Origin: JAUIAI01 sp050633665
GTDB lineage: Bacteria > Pseudomonadota > Gammaproteobacteria > Burkholderiales > Burkholderiaceae_E
NCBI GenBank assembly: GCA_050633665.1
Contig: JBOEGY010000001.1
Location: 1 to 64,000, forward strand
DNA length: 64,000 nucleotides
Reading direction: 5' to 3'
The notes below the pieces were generated by a model. That model did no database searches and was not told the origin of the DNA. It saw nothing but the letters and a program-made list of their open reading frames with translations. Positions 25,701 through 33,349 of the stretch are shown here, piece after piece. The translations under genes were made by a program, and so were the position numbers. Position 1 is the first letter of the stretch; every line of letters starts with the position of its first letter.

Positions 25701-27200
25701 CGACGCGCTTACCGTTACCTCTACAACAGCGACGGTGAACGTATCGGCCGGCTGCGCATCGACAAACCTCAACAGAGTCGCTGGTTCATCTATGAAAACA
25801 AACGCCTGCATAGTGAAACTGACGCCCGTGGCAGGCCGCTTCAGAGCTACATTTACCTCGACGGTAAACCGTTTGTGATGATTCGCTTCAATGGGGCTGA
25901 TCCAGTGATTCACTGGATTCACACCGACGCGCGCGGATTGCCAATCGCAATGACCAACCACCAGGGAGAAGTAGTGTGGCGCCATTACTTCGATGCGTTT
26001 GGTCGCTGGCAATCCTCCGGGAAAGCGCTTGGCAAACCTGATGCGCTCGCTATCCGTCTGCCGGGTCAGTATGTCGACGCCGAAACTGGCCTGCACGATA
26101 ACTACAAACGCACCTATGATCCGGAGTCTCGTCGGTACACCGGGCCTGACCCGCTGGGTCTGCGCCAGAATGGCCAGCGTTATGCATATGCAGGCAACTC
26201 GCCACTGGACACAATCGACCCACTCGGTTTATATGAACAAGATGTGCACTACTATGCCACCCTTGTGATTGCCGTCGCAGCCGGAATGTCGGTCGATGAT
26301 GCCGTCGTCATTGCCAATGCCAGTCAGTTCGTCGACGACAGCCAGGAGACTGAACCCATCATCACTAACGCAGATGGTTCATTGAACTTGACCGAGACTT
26401 TTCTGAGCCGACGTCGCGTGCTTGAGCAGCACCACTTTGTGCTCGATGCCAATCCCTCCGATGGGCGTGATGTGACCCAGGTCAGCAACCCGAGCAGCTA
26501 TCGGTTGACCCAGATGCGCGCCGCCGTTGACAGCAGCGGAGCGCGCGAGCAGCAGATGTTTAACCTGGGCGTGTTCGCTCACGCGTTCACCGACACGGCT
26601 GCCCATCGCGACCAGAACAACCTGCCGTTTCGCGTACCACTCTTTCCCGGGCCGGGCGGCATTGATACTGCCATCGGCCACGGCATTGAGGGCCATTACC
26701 CCGATTTGACATTCAACACCTGTGCCGAGCCCGGCCCTGATGGCGAACTCGGGCCAACCGACCCCGATCTGATCGGCGCTCGGCGCCACTGGCCCAACAA
26801 TGAAGCCAGAACACTGACCATCCAGCGCGACCTCTACGAAGTGTTCCGGCAATATTCAACCGAACAAGCCGCGATCTCCTGGGAAGAGCTCGCCCCCATG
26901 CTCGCCCGGTTCAATGCTATCGAAGAAAGCGCCACCCATGTGCACCAGCAGTTGTATAACGCTGATGGTGAAGCGGTTGCGTGGCATAGTGCGGAGGGGG
27001 TGGCAGTTCGCGCGGAAATGCGGATTAATAGTGATCTGAATGATTTCGCCGGGAAGTTGGAGCAGCTAACGAACGTACTTGCTCATATTGCAGAGCGACG
27101 AGGCGCAGACAGTTCAGGTTCATCGGGGCCTGTTTTTATGCCATTTTACGACATGGAGATGGCGGCGTCTCAATGGGAATCTCATTTCGAGTCACGTTGA
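22701..27200 (+). CDS. Secreted Rhs/YD-repeat protein with C-terminal DUF6765-like domain (putative polymorphic toxin)
   Basis: This 1499-residue protein starts with a Sec signal peptide (cleavage near TVFA-CG at about residue 28). A DUF6531-type region follows (NPVDLITGNKFLQQFDAPLA, about 60-80), then roughly 900 residues of YD repeats (for example RYTADGRVAF, YDRLGRLSEL), and the Rhs core ending GPDPLGLRQNGQRYAYAGNS and DPLGL (1173-1177). After this boundary comes a distinct C-terminal domain of about 320 residues. It contains DVHYY (1181-1185), FVDD (1210-1213), an H1294-x3-D1298-x3-H1302 motif in VFAHAFTDTAAH, and GHGIEGH (His1327, His1332). This resembles DUF6765 and the zinc-dependent phospholipase C/S1-P1 nuclease group in motif style. 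In Rhs proteins this position is the toxin or effector domain. Enzyme activity and target are inference. Confidence 0.85.
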   Translation: MNRLVQSVLLFALLQMVGLIQTGTVFACGAQGGPQQDYASQDCQSPVLHSHQGPDTSTANPVDLITGNKFLQQFDAPLAGGLSVARFYNSRHDFGGVLGPGWRHVFEFSLSVRRSRENSEHYVAQVVQGDGRRIVFQAPEPNNYAAFIAVDAAYGSLRHFPQLGADRRWQWRWRDGTRLYFSDRQQLTAAHAANGHRLDFKYDRHDRLVRVINRHGSLLRMHYGSQRYGARRRVRLRAVTLPDGQVLRYSFDKNGVLESATINKVQQWRFEYADDRFAALTRVFDGEGLLRRSIRYTADGRVAFSALGKNLNAVSFDYRLPAGPNDTGETRVTSVGADGQGASYRWRYQPSIERRQWLSATGPGCAVCPSVDHSNHYDEHGRLIRQEFERGLSLTRAYDRLGRLSELHIKRRELSVAITKVGYRGQTNSGAARADTRIQYQYQSDQVDAPLVQVSFNSVAPGKRLVRRFEYDSLARLTGIVEQGHEPDPAALVPAATGWRVDAWRPITRRWSLGWVDFGAAVGLPAWIDGPLPGLRDKQLYVYNRRGLKIARFGPYRRKAVWAYGPNDLPSRQTIEGETSVFEYDQRQRVTRRGLQDAPIHITYNPRGDQVALAVSGMPTLGMRYDQAGRMAALFALDQPALALPVDKPLHTRRVRRTDAGSLPLGLLARFGRQRGDRFVVKPSSGEWQQIISDDFGRVNARFDSEHGHIRWFYDLANRPLVRLRTGVAPEWFRYSPNGRMAGVIQSGGRSWQQTWRGRRVVARRDLVSRRHWRISASGQPLEARYHYRDPVTGQGFDRALSLTRHYDQHQRLIMRDLGHGWRVRFAWSEHNRLTSLSLEKADSSAASAAQQPIALADDLQWLPLTNGQRGLLGGRWGNGINHSIEYTSDNRPLRLSWRRHDQSGAAVDIVGPVVRGFDQYGRVISRTRANQKERFDYNQNGSLKTASGGFSGAGMQVMSARQSHSLPIPASQPRLMRRATGAIVMLDRNGRPRWSADQTRRAYRYLYNSDGERIGRLRIDKPQQSRWFIYENKRLHSETDARGRPLQSYIYLDGKPFVMIRFNGADPVIHWIHTDARGLPIAMTNHQGEVVWRHYFDAFGRWQSSGKALGKPDALAIRLPGQYVDAETGLHDNYKRTYDPESRRYTGPDPLGLRQNGQRYAYAGNSPLDTIDPLGLYEQDVHYYATLVIAVAAGMSVDDAVVIANASQFVDDSQETEPIITNADGSLNLTETFLSRRRVLEQHHFVLDANPSDGRDVTQVSNPSSYRLTQMRAAVDSSGAREQQMFNLGVFAHAFTDTAAHRDQNNLPFRVPLFPGPGGIDTAIGHGIEGHYPDLTFNTCAEPGPDGELGPTDPDLIGARRHWPNNEARTLTIQRDLYEVFRQYSTEQAAISWEELAPMLARFNAIEESATHVHQQLYNADGEAVAWHSAEGVAVRAEMRINSDLNDFAGKLEQLTNVLAHIAERRGADSSGSSGPVFMPFYDMEMAASQWESHFESR

Positions 27201-28375
27201 TGTCAGACGATAGAGGTTATCCGCTATTTCGCGTCCTATTGGTTGGAGCGGTTTACTGCGTGTTGGTGGCCGGAGTCGATACGAGCAATGCGGAGGAAAC
27301 ATGCAAGGCGCTGGAAAAAAGGGACGTCGGTTCCGGGCTCCGGTTCCGTCCGATCAGCAAGCCAGGGCGCTATTGCCTGGATGCTACCTACGTTTCAAAG
27401 GTTAAGAAGAACTTATGGACGGTAGAGCCTATGACGAGTGATCTTCGTTATCTTTCGGTAGTCGTGGGCTCGGTTGATCTCGATTTTGGAGGGTTTAGCC
27501 TGATTAGCACTGAGGTAAAACGTCGTGCAATTTTCGGTCTGCAACCTATGGGTCCCATCAGAGGTGCAGAGAAGAATCCACTTCGCCAGATTACGATTCA
27601 CTCGGGGCAAATCAATACGGAGGGGGGGGCGTCAGGAATCGAAATTCCGTCTGGCTTGCCTTACAGGGGAGTCATCAGCGACTTTCAGCCGCGTTTTGGT
27701 CGGTACACATTTGACCGACTAAGATGGAAGACCAGCTCCGGTCGACGTACGACGCACGATCCTGCGAAATACCTCCTCCACTACAACGACCGCAAAGCCG
27801 ACATCGATCGCTTCATCAACTCGGAAAATCAAATCCGGCAAATGACGGTTCGCTCTTCAAAGGTTGCTGTTGCCATCGCCGGACCGCAAACCCGGATCAT
27901 CGACAGCAAGATCAGTGTTTTGCAGGGTTATGCAGCCACTTATCTGCGTGGCAAAGCGCCTGTCATCGAGAACAGTATCTTGATCTTTAAGGGCAAAGCG
28001 CCGTTTGAAACCTCTGCGCCTTTAAAGCTGCACTTTGCTGATGGCGCGATCGTTCGCAACAATATCTTCATCATCGAAGACAGTGATTTGCCAGCAGATC
28101 AGGCAATTTCAATTATCCGGTCCAGTGGCGTCGTAATTGAAAACAATCGCTTTTATGGTGGTGAGCAAGCGGTCAGGGTTTTTGATGCCGAGAGTGAGTA
28201 CACGTCTCGCGACAATGTCCATGAGACGTTCGCGCGGCGTCCTTTCATTGCTGAGCACATTAAGGCAGCGAGCGATGTCGATTTGTCTGTGCTCTGGCGG
28301 GATAGGCAGCCAGAGAAACCGATGATCCCCGAGGGCCGGAGCCCGGTTAACGGGGAAGACCGCTATCTCAATTGA
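27200..28375 (+). CDS. Exported right-handed beta-helix protein, candidate partner or immunity protein of the Rhs protein
   Basis: This protein of 391 residues starts at an ATG overlapping the Rhs stop codon (TGATG), so the two are translationally coupled. An in-frame ATG at 27173 is an alternative. Residues 1-32 form a Sec signal peptide with cleavage near SNA-EE. The mature part has short beta-strand repeats typical of parallel beta-helices (IRQMTVRSSKVAVAIAGPQ, TRIIDSKISVLQGY, VIENSILIFKG, IVRNNIFIIED, VIENNRFYGG), spaced about 22-25 residues, from about 215 to 345. I do not recognise a catalytic motif. Position, coupling and export make it a candidate immunity protein for a periplasmic toxin, but this is inference; a carbohydrate-binding role is possible. 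Confidence 0.75.
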   Translation: MSDDRGYPLFRVLLVGAVYCVLVAGVDTSNAEETCKALEKRDVGSGLRFRPISKPGRYCLDATYVSKVKKNLWTVEPMTSDLRYLSVVVGSVDLDFGGFSLISTEVKRRAIFGLQPMGPIRGAEKNPLRQITIHSGQINTEGGASGIEIPSGLPYRGVISDFQPRFGRYTFDRLRWKTSSGRRTTHDPAKYLLHYNDRKADIDRFINSENQIRQMTVRSSKVAVAIAGPQTRIIDSKISVLQGYAATYLRGKAPVIENSILIFKGKAPFETSAPLKLHFADGAIVRNNIFIIEDSDLPADQAISIIRSSGVVIENNRFYGGEQAVRVFDAESEYTSRDNVHETFARRPFIAEHIKAASDVDLSVLWRDRQPEKPMIPEGRSPVNGEDRYLN

Positions 28376-28625
28376 GTAGACTGATGCGAGCAGTGCGAGG
28401 CCGCATTGCCGCCAGTCGGTCAGCACATTACCTGATCTAACGACAAAAGTTTCGGGCTTTTGGTAATCGGTAAGTTGCCGCTTGTGCATCGGTATCTGCT
28501 GGTGAAATCCAGGTTGGAAAACAAGTGTTTTATTGTGGCGAGTGTGCCTGGTTCGCGTTTGTTGTTCGAGTCGTGGTCGCAGGCCCGCATGGTCATTCAT
28601 AAAACAATATGAGGCAATACAACCG

Positions 28626-29408
28626 ATGAAATTCAGCACACTGGACTACGACGTGAGCGAGAATATCGCCCAAATCACCCTGAATCGGGCCCCCGTCAAC
28701 GCGATCAATATGGCGCTGATCGACGAGCTGCTGGCGGCTTATGCCAAGGCTCGCGAAGACAAGTCGGTACGCGCCGTCATTCTGACCAGCGCGTTCGAGA
28801 ACAGTTTCTCGGCAGGGATGGATCTGAAAATGATCGCGAGCAAGACCGGGCTGGATCTGCACCGCTTTCTTGAAAAGCTCTACTTCGACATGCATAACGC
28901 CCAGCACCGTCTGGGCAAGCCGACCATCGCCGCGATGACGGGCCCGGCGCGTGAGGCCGGGATAACGCTGGCTGTCTCTTGCGATATGGTCATTGCGAGC
29001 GAACGGACCGATTTCGCCTACACCGCGATTAATGTTGGCATTCTGCCGGCGATGCACATTGTGCATTTGCCGCGGTTGGCCGGACGGCACAAGGCGTTCG
29101 AATGGTTGTTCACTGGCAGGGTTTTCGACGCAGCACAGGCCGAAGAGATGGGCCTTGTTAACCGTGTGGTGCCGCAGGATGAAGTGTTGTCTTTGGCCTG
29201 GGATTACGCGAGGGAGTTCGCCTCGAAGTCGCCAGTGGTGATGCAATTGGCGCGTGATGCGTTTATGCGAGCCAATGACCATGACTATCGTCGCTCACTT
29301 GAGCATGTGGTCGATACGATATCGCTCATCTACAGCACGCCCGACGGGCAGGAAGGGATCCGCGCGTTCGCGGAAAAGCGCGATCCCAAATGGTCGGATC
29401 ACTGGTAA
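28626..29408 (+). CDS. Enoyl-CoA hydratase/isomerase family protein without catalytic glutamates
   Basis: This 260-residue crotonase-fold protein keeps SAFENSFSAGMDLKMI (oxyanion hole region, about 55-70) and the general fold. At the two positions of the catalytic glutamates it has Thr114 (AGITLAVSCD) and Ala134 (FAYTAINVGILP). Classic water addition is therefore unlikely. Isomerases, hydrolases, dehalogenases or decarboxylases of the crotonase family can lack one or both glutamates. The frame is open upstream, but the ATG at 28626 begins directly at the first conserved strand (LDYDVSENIAQITLNR). It is monocistronic, with 217 bases to the end of the upstream gene region and a convergent neighbour. 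Confidence 0.85.
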   Translation: MKFSTLDYDVSENIAQITLNRAPVNAINMALIDELLAAYAKAREDKSVRAVILTSAFENSFSAGMDLKMIASKTGLDLHRFLEKLYFDMHNAQHRLGKPTIAAMTGPAREAGITLAVSCDMVIASERTDFAYTAINVGILPAMHIVHLPRLAGRHKAFEWLFTGRVFDAAQAEEMGLVNRVVPQDEVLSLAWDYAREFASKSPVVMQLARDAFMRANDHDYRRSLEHVVDTISLIYSTPDGQEGIRAFAEKRDPKWSDHW

Positions 29409-29472
29409 GTACTGGCCGGCGCCGATTGTCGAAACGCGAACGCGGGTGCAACATTGTATTGATGGGTGAGGA

Positions 29473-29880
29473 CTACTTAGGGGCTGGTCGCGGCGTCTGC
29501 GGTCCGGGGCGCACAAACACCCAGGCGATTATCACCAGGGCGCCAAATGTGGTGTACAACAGTGTGAATACCCAAGAGGGTGCCTGGTAATACAGCGCAT
29601 GTCGCAACCAGTACGTGATAAAACTGCCCGGGTAAGTTGTCTGTCCTGCATAGGTGCGAAGCACATTCTCCAGTGTGGTCAGCGGGCAGACGATGCCGGC
29701 CCATGCCTGCAGCACGACGAATCCGATGGCCGCTAGGTGTAAGCGGCGGAACAGTTGGTTGCGTACCCATGGCCAGCCGGCCAGGCCACCGATGAGAATC
29801 AGAATCAGGCCAAGCACGACGAACAGGACAAACGCTACATGCAGCAACAGGACGCTGTCAGCAAACAATCGGTAGAGCAT
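29473..29880 (-). CDS. DUF2784 family membrane protein
   Basis: This 135-residue protein has four predicted membrane helices, and its sequence matches the DUF2784 pattern: LYRLFADSVLLLHVAFVLFVV, the conserved LRRLHL-like LFRRLHLAAIGFVVLQAW, CPLTTLEN and GSFITYWLRHALYY. Function is unknown. The short C-terminal tail is proline-rich. It lies 44 bases before the start of the diguanylate cyclase operon end and converges with the crotonase-family gene. Confidence 0.88.
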   Translation of the reverse strand: MLYRLFADSVLLLHVAFVLFVVLGLILILIGGLAGWPWVRNQLFRRLHLAAIGFVVLQAWAGIVCPLTTLENVLRTYAGQTTYPGSFITYWLRHALYYQAPSWVFTLLYTTFGALVIIAWVFVRPGPQTPRPAPK

Positions 29881-29924
29881 TGGGCCATTCTATCCGGCCC
29901 GACCGGCTCGCGACTGGCTGGGGC

Positions 29925-31136
29925 TTAAGCGGTACTGGTCTCGGTAGGGGCGCTGGACGCTGTTGGGTCTGACTGAAGAACTGCACCATCACGCTCACCA
30001 TGTACGGCGGTGCGTGCGCGTCCGGCTGACTTTGCGTCATACATTGCATGATCGGCCCGCGCGATGGCTGCGTCGGGGCATTCGTGCGCCTCAAGCACCG
30101 CCAAGCCCGCGGAAAATGACACGGGCCGCCCTGGTGCGAGTTCGCCGACGTCCAGCGTAGCGGCTTGTGCGTGCATTTTTTCCAGACTGGTTTTAGCCTG
30201 CGCAACGGTTTTGCCGACCATCAAGATCAGGAATTCTTCGCCGCCCCAACGTGCGATGGTGTCGTTTTCGCCAGCCCACGCTCGAAGCTCGGTGGCAAAG
30301 CGCTGCAGCAGCGCGTCTCCGGCGGCATGCCCGTGTTGGTCGTTGATTGCTTTGAAATGGTCCAGGTCGATCAAGGCAATCGTTATCGGCGAGTCGTCTC
30401 GCTTGCGCTGATCAGCTGCATTGGTAAGTAGCTCGCCCATGCGACGTCGGTTGAGCAGGCCGGTCAGTTCATCATGTTGAGCTAGTTCTTCCACGATACC
30501 CAGGGCTTCGCGCAGTTCGCGTCGTCCGCGGGCAAGTCTGTCGTGTAGTTGTGTGATGTAAACCGCGAGCATGCCGATGGCCGGCAGGCAGGTCAGGACG
30601 TAAATAAAGCCAACAATTTGAGTGTCTAGCCGAAAGCGCTGGGGGTAAATCAGTTGGCAGCTCACCATGATAATAGCCAGGGCAATGAGTTTGAACACGA
30701 CCAGTTTAGCAACGCCTCGCGGTGTCATCACAAAGATGCTGTACACCAAGGTGAGCACCAGGTTGATCAGGGTGGCATCAGCGACAGGCCCGGCGACCAC
30801 ATACAAGGTCAGCGACAAGAGCAGGCCGGCGAACACCTGCAGATGCCCAAGAAAAGGATCTTTAAGTCCGCGGGTAAAACCACCGAGTACCAGTACGCTG
30901 AAGGTCGCTGAATATGCCAGGACCAGCCCGAGATAGATCCAGCCGCCAGGCGACGGAAGCGTCCCGGTCATGATCAGCACAACGGCAATCAGTGCGTACG
31001 CGCCGCACGACAGTAGCGATAGTCGAACTAATCGCAGGCCCGCACGCATGGTGCTGCTGGTGACACCGGCGGTCGCCGCTGCGGGATGGCCGGCGGCTGC
31101 GGGGGCGGGCGGTGCTGGTCGGGTTGCTTTGGTCAT
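29925..31136 (-). CDS. Membrane-anchored diguanylate cyclase (GGDEF domain)
   Basis: This 403-residue protein has a proline/alanine-rich N-terminus of about 30 residues, six predicted membrane helices (about 35-200), a short linker, and a GGDEF domain (about 220-375) with DELTGLLNRRRM and the active site RWGGEEF near 292-298. GGEEF is a competent motif, so synthesis of cyclic di-GMP is expected. The inhibitory I-site five residues upstream reads GEND rather than RxxD, so product feedback through this site should be absent. A second in-frame ATG at residue 30 could be the true start. No sensory domain beyond the membrane part is visible. Confidence 0.92.
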   Translation of the reverse strand: MTKATRPAPPAPAAAGHPAAATAGVTSSTMRAGLRLVRLSLLSCGAYALIAVVLIMTGTLPSPGGWIYLGLVLAYSATFSVLVLGGFTRGLKDPFLGHLQVFAGLLLSLTLYVVAGPVADATLINLVLTLVYSIFVMTPRGVAKLVVFKLIALAIIMVSCQLIYPQRFRLDTQIVGFIYVLTCLPAIGMLAVYITQLHDRLARGRRELREALGIVEELAQHDELTGLLNRRRMGELLTNAADQRKRDDSPITIALIDLDHFKAINDQHGHAAGDALLQRFATELRAWAGENDTIARWGGEEFLILMVGKTVAQAKTSLEKMHAQAATLDVGELAPGRPVSFSAGLAVLEAHECPDAAIARADHAMYDAKSAGRARTAVHGERDGAVLQSDPTASSAPTETSTA

Positions 31137-31374
31137 TGGCCTTGTGCATTAGCCTTGTCATTAGGCTGGCGCCGAATGATGGCATTGGCTCGATTGTCCC
31201 GACCGGTCGGAGACTGACAAACGGCAGGGGTCGGAAGGCCGATGAGTGGGGGTTAGCGGTTGTTTCGGCCGACCGGTGGCTGAGCCCACGACCGGCGGCG
31301 CGACAAGGCTCAGTGCCTGTCGACATTCATTTCATTGGGGTGGACCAGGAATCCGGCGCTTGCCAGGGGTCGAT

Positions 31375-31833
31375 TCAGACCATTGCTAATATTGTTTCCC
31401 ATTCATGTTCACTGACCGGCTGAATAGAGAGACGGTTACCACGGCGTAACAAGCCCATACCTTCCAGCGATGTCTGGCCTTTAAGTGTTTCCAGGGAAAT
31501 GATCGATTTGAATACGGATTTGAGTTTGATATCGACCATCACCCAGCGCGGATCGTCTGCGGTTGCCTTGGGGTCGAAGTATTTTGATTCGGGATCGAGG
31601 GCGGTATGGTCCGGGTATGCTTCGCGTACAACCTGAAACGTTCCAACGATGCCCGGTACGGCGCAACTGGAGTGATAAAAAAAGCCGAGATCCCCTTTCT
31701 TTATCTGGTCGCGCATCAGATTGCGCGCCTGGTAGTTTCTGATGCCGTCCCAGGGTTCGGTCTTGCGTGGGCGGGCCGCCAGGTCGGAGATCGAAAACGC
31801 GTCCGGCTCGGATTTGAACAACCAGTAGTTCAT
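31375..31833 (-). CDS. EVE domain protein
   Basis: This 152-residue protein is a single EVE domain: MNYWLFKSEPDAFSI at the start, WDGIRNYQARNLMRDQIKKGDLGFFYHSSC, VGTFQVVREAYPDHTA and a final conserved stretch MGLLRRGNRLSIQPVSEHEW. EVE domains are PUA-like folds that bind modified nucleobases in DNA or RNA. They are common in gammaproteobacteria near housekeeping genes. It is followed on the same strand by nothing close, and its neighbour metY lies 62 bases upstream, so cotranscription is possible. Confidence 0.93.
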   Translation of the reverse strand: MNYWLFKSEPDAFSISDLAARPRKTEPWDGIRNYQARNLMRDQIKKGDLGFFYHSSCAVPGIVGTFQVVREAYPDHTALDPESKYFDPKATADDPRWVMVDIKLKSVFKSIISLETLKGQTSLEGMGLLRRGNRLSIQPVSEHEWETILAMV

Positions 31834-31895
31834 CGTTTGTGCCTTGGTGATGATTTGGCCGGGGCATTCAAGGCTTACCCCGGCGGTGAGAGTAA

Positions 31896-33167
31896 TCAGA
31901 CTTTTTCGAGCGCCTGATCGACATCAGCCAGGATGTCATCGATATGTTCGATACCGGCTGAAATTCTAACCAGGCCTGCACTGACGCCAGCGGCAGCAAG
32001 TTCCTGCTCATTCAACTGACGGTGAGTCGTCGAAGCCGGATGGCAGGCCAGCGAACGGGCGTCGCCGATATTAACCAGACGCAGAATCATTTCCAGGGCG
32101 TCAATGAACGCCATGCCGGACTTGATACCGCCTTTGAGTTCGAAGCTCAGGATGCCGGAAGCCTTGCCGCCAGTAATCTTTTGCGCCGTCTCAGCATAAG
32201 GACTGCCGGCAAGACCTGCGTAGTTTACTTTTTCTACTTTGGGATGCGCCTGCAGATGTTTTGCCAGGGCTTCGGCATTGCTGCAATGGCGTTCCATACG
32301 CAAAGCAAGCGTCTCCAGACCTTGCAGAATCAGAAACGCATTTGTCGGCGACAGGGCAGCGCCGGTATTACGCAGCGGCGCGACGCGGCAGCGGCCAATA
32401 TAGGCGGCCGGGCCGAGCGCGTCGGTGTACACCACGCCATGGTAGGAAGGGTCGGGTTCGCAAAGCATCGTGAAGCGGTCTTTGTTGGCCGCCCAGTCAA
32501 ATTTGCCTGAGTCAACAATGACGCCGCCAATCGAATTGCCGTGGCCGCCGATGTATTTGGTCAATGAGTGCACGACAATATCGGCGCCGAATTCGAACGG
32601 TCGGCACAGACATGGTGTCGCGACGGTGTTGTCGACAATCAGCGGAATGCCATGGGCGTGAGCAATATCGGCAAGCCGTTTGATATCGACGATGTTGCCA
32701 GCCGGGTTACCGATTGATTCACAGAAAATGGCGCGGGTCTTCTCGTCAATCGCTTTTTCAAAGCCATCGAAGTCATCCGCCGACACCATCCGAACATCGA
32801 CGCCTTGCCGGGGCAGGCTATGGGCAAACAGATTGTAGGTGCCGCCATAAAGCTGACTGGTACTAACAATATTGGTGCCAACTTCGGTAATGCACTGAAT
32901 GGCATAGGTAATGGCGGCCATTCCAGACGCGACTCCCAATGCGGCGATTCCGCCTTCCATTGCGGCAATCCGCTGCTCGAGCACGTCGGTAGTGGGGTTC
33001 ATGATGCGGGTGTAAATATTGCCCGGAACTTTCAGATCAAACAGGTCGGCGCCGTGCTGGGAGTTATCAAATGTGTAAGAGGTGGTTTGGTAAATGGGGA
33101 CGGCCGCGGCCCGGCTCGGGGCTTCGGGGGTGTATCCGTGGTGCAGGGCGAGGGATTCGAGTTTCAT
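31896..33167 (-). CDS. metY: O-acetylhomoserine (thiol)-lyase
   Basis: This PLP enzyme of 423 residues belongs to the Cys/Met metabolism group. KLESLALHHGYTPEAPSRAAAVPIYQTTSY opens the protein, IYTRIMNPTTDVLEQRIAAMEGG follows, and VHSLTKYIGGHGNSIGG near 200 contains the PLP lysine. Family members use sulfide and O-acetylhomoserine to make homocysteine in methionine synthesis. The frame is open another 17 codons upstream, but the ATG at 33167 has GGAGA upstream and matches the usual N-terminus. It is flanked by the EVE-domain gene and feoB. The close fit to the long (about 425 residue) type supports MetY over shorter cystathionine enzymes. Confidence 0.93.
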   Translation of the reverse strand: MKLESLALHHGYTPEAPSRAAAVPIYQTTSYTFDNSQHGADLFDLKVPGNIYTRIMNPTTDVLEQRIAAMEGGIAALGVASGMAAITYAIQCITEVGTNIVSTSQLYGGTYNLFAHSLPRQGVDVRMVSADDFDGFEKAIDEKTRAIFCESIGNPAGNIVDIKRLADIAHAHGIPLIVDNTVATPCLCRPFEFGADIVVHSLTKYIGGHGNSIGGVIVDSGKFDWAANKDRFTMLCEPDPSYHGVVYTDALGPAAYIGRCRVAPLRNTGAALSPTNAFLILQGLETLALRMERHCSNAEALAKHLQAHPKVEKVNYAGLAGSPYAETAQKITGGKASGILSFELKGGIKSGMAFIDALEMILRLVNIGDARSLACHPASTTHRQLNEQELAAAGVSAGLVRISAGIEHIDDILADVDQALEKV

Positions 33168-33349
33168 GGGTGACGGTGTCTCCGGTTGTGTGTGTTTTGA
33201 GGGTCGACTGCGGGCCACGCGCAGTGCTTAGGACTGATTCATTGTGCCAGACCCTTCTGCCTGTGCGGCAGATAAGAACGTCATCAGCTCGGGTGATTGG
33301 TACGAGGCATCTGGCGGCCTCTTGTCCTCAATATCTGGTTGCGCCGACT

